DNA of 12,947 nt from Thermoplasmata archaeon (lineage in GTDB: Archaea; Thermoplasmatota; Thermoplasmata; Lutacidiplasmatales; UBA184), in the NCBI GenBank assembly GCA_030044475.1, contig JASHVP010000107.1, positions 1-12,947 on the forward strand, written 5' to 3'. The notes under the pieces are model-generated. The model saw only the letters and a program-made list of their open reading frames with translations, searched no databases and was not told the DNA's origin. Shown here in pieces: positions 12,846 to 12,947 of this stretch (position 1 is the first letter of the stretch; each line of letters opens with the position of its first letter). The translations under genes were made by a program, and so were the position numbers.

Positions 12846-12947
12846 TTACTCGGAACGTCCCGGACCCGTCGTCTGCAGGCGCTCCACGGCGCGCCGCACG
12901 TGGGGATTCGGCAGCATCCCCTGGACGACCTCCTCGATCCGGCCGTC
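12846..12947 (-). CDS. C-terminal end of an unrecognised protein (truncated by the window edge)
   Basis: Reading the minus strand from the window edge gives 33 codons ending in TAA at 12846-12848. The piece reads DGRIEEVVQGMLPNP, then HVRRAVERLQTTGPGRSE. It has an amphipathic helical character with alternating charged and hydrophobic residues, as in real coding sequence, and ends in a short polar tail. It converges on the small anchored protein gene with a hairpin between them. Too little is present to name a family. Confidence 0.45.
   Translation of the reverse strand, partial: DGRIEEVVQGMLPNPHVRRAVERLQTTGPGRSE

Noticed and set aside
1..12947. CRISPR array, insertion sequence or integrated element
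   Set aside because: No regularly spaced direct repeats, no transposase or integrase sequence, and no duplication of the tRNA-Thr 3' end were seen.

Overview
The window is GC-rich, gene-dense DNA that reads as archaeal, most likely from a mesophilic or acid-tolerant member of the Thermoplasmatota. The lineage is an inference. The supporting signs are: (1) TATA-like elements about 26-30 bases upstream of several start codons, which implies leaderless mRNAs; (2) a class III (type IV pilin) signal of archaeal type; (3) secreted proteins dense in N-glycosylation sequons with a C-terminal membrane anchor; (4) an Fcf1/VapC9-like archaeal PIN protein; (5) a tRNA-Thr with U73 and no encoded CCA. No mobile element, CRISPR array or rRNA is visible.

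Layout. 1-682 (+): the 3' end of an unrecognised gene, then an SCP2-like lipid-binding protein. 704-3737 (-): a probable operon of acyl-CoA synthetase, PIN-domain protein and dienelactone-hydrolase-like alpha/beta hydrolase. 3822-4292 (+): a Nudix hydrolase transcribed divergently from the synthetase. 4363-5808 (-): a glycosylated, C-terminally anchored surface protein. 6091-7779 (-): urocanate hydratase (HutU). 7868-7940 (+): tRNA-Thr(UGU). 7964-11131 (-): a 1055-residue surface protein with a beta-propeller region, four tandem ~80-residue repeats and a C-terminal membrane anchor. 11346-12794 (+): a cysteine-rich type IV pilin-like protein and a small N-terminally anchored protein. 12846-12947 (-): the C-terminus of an unrecognised gene that runs off the window.

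How the genes may work together. The synthetase and SCP2 protein point to fatty-acyl or lipid metabolism, with the hydrolase next to them. HutU is the second step of histidine degradation, but no other hut gene lies in the window. The propeller/repeat protein, the pilin-like protein and the small anchored protein form a cell-surface block around one divergent promoter region, and could be an adhesion or surface-filament module. That is the least conventional part of the window. All four convergent gene junctions carry an inverted repeat that may act as a shared terminator. Two promoters, those of the surface protein and of tRNA-Thr, share an identical 13-base TATA-containing core.
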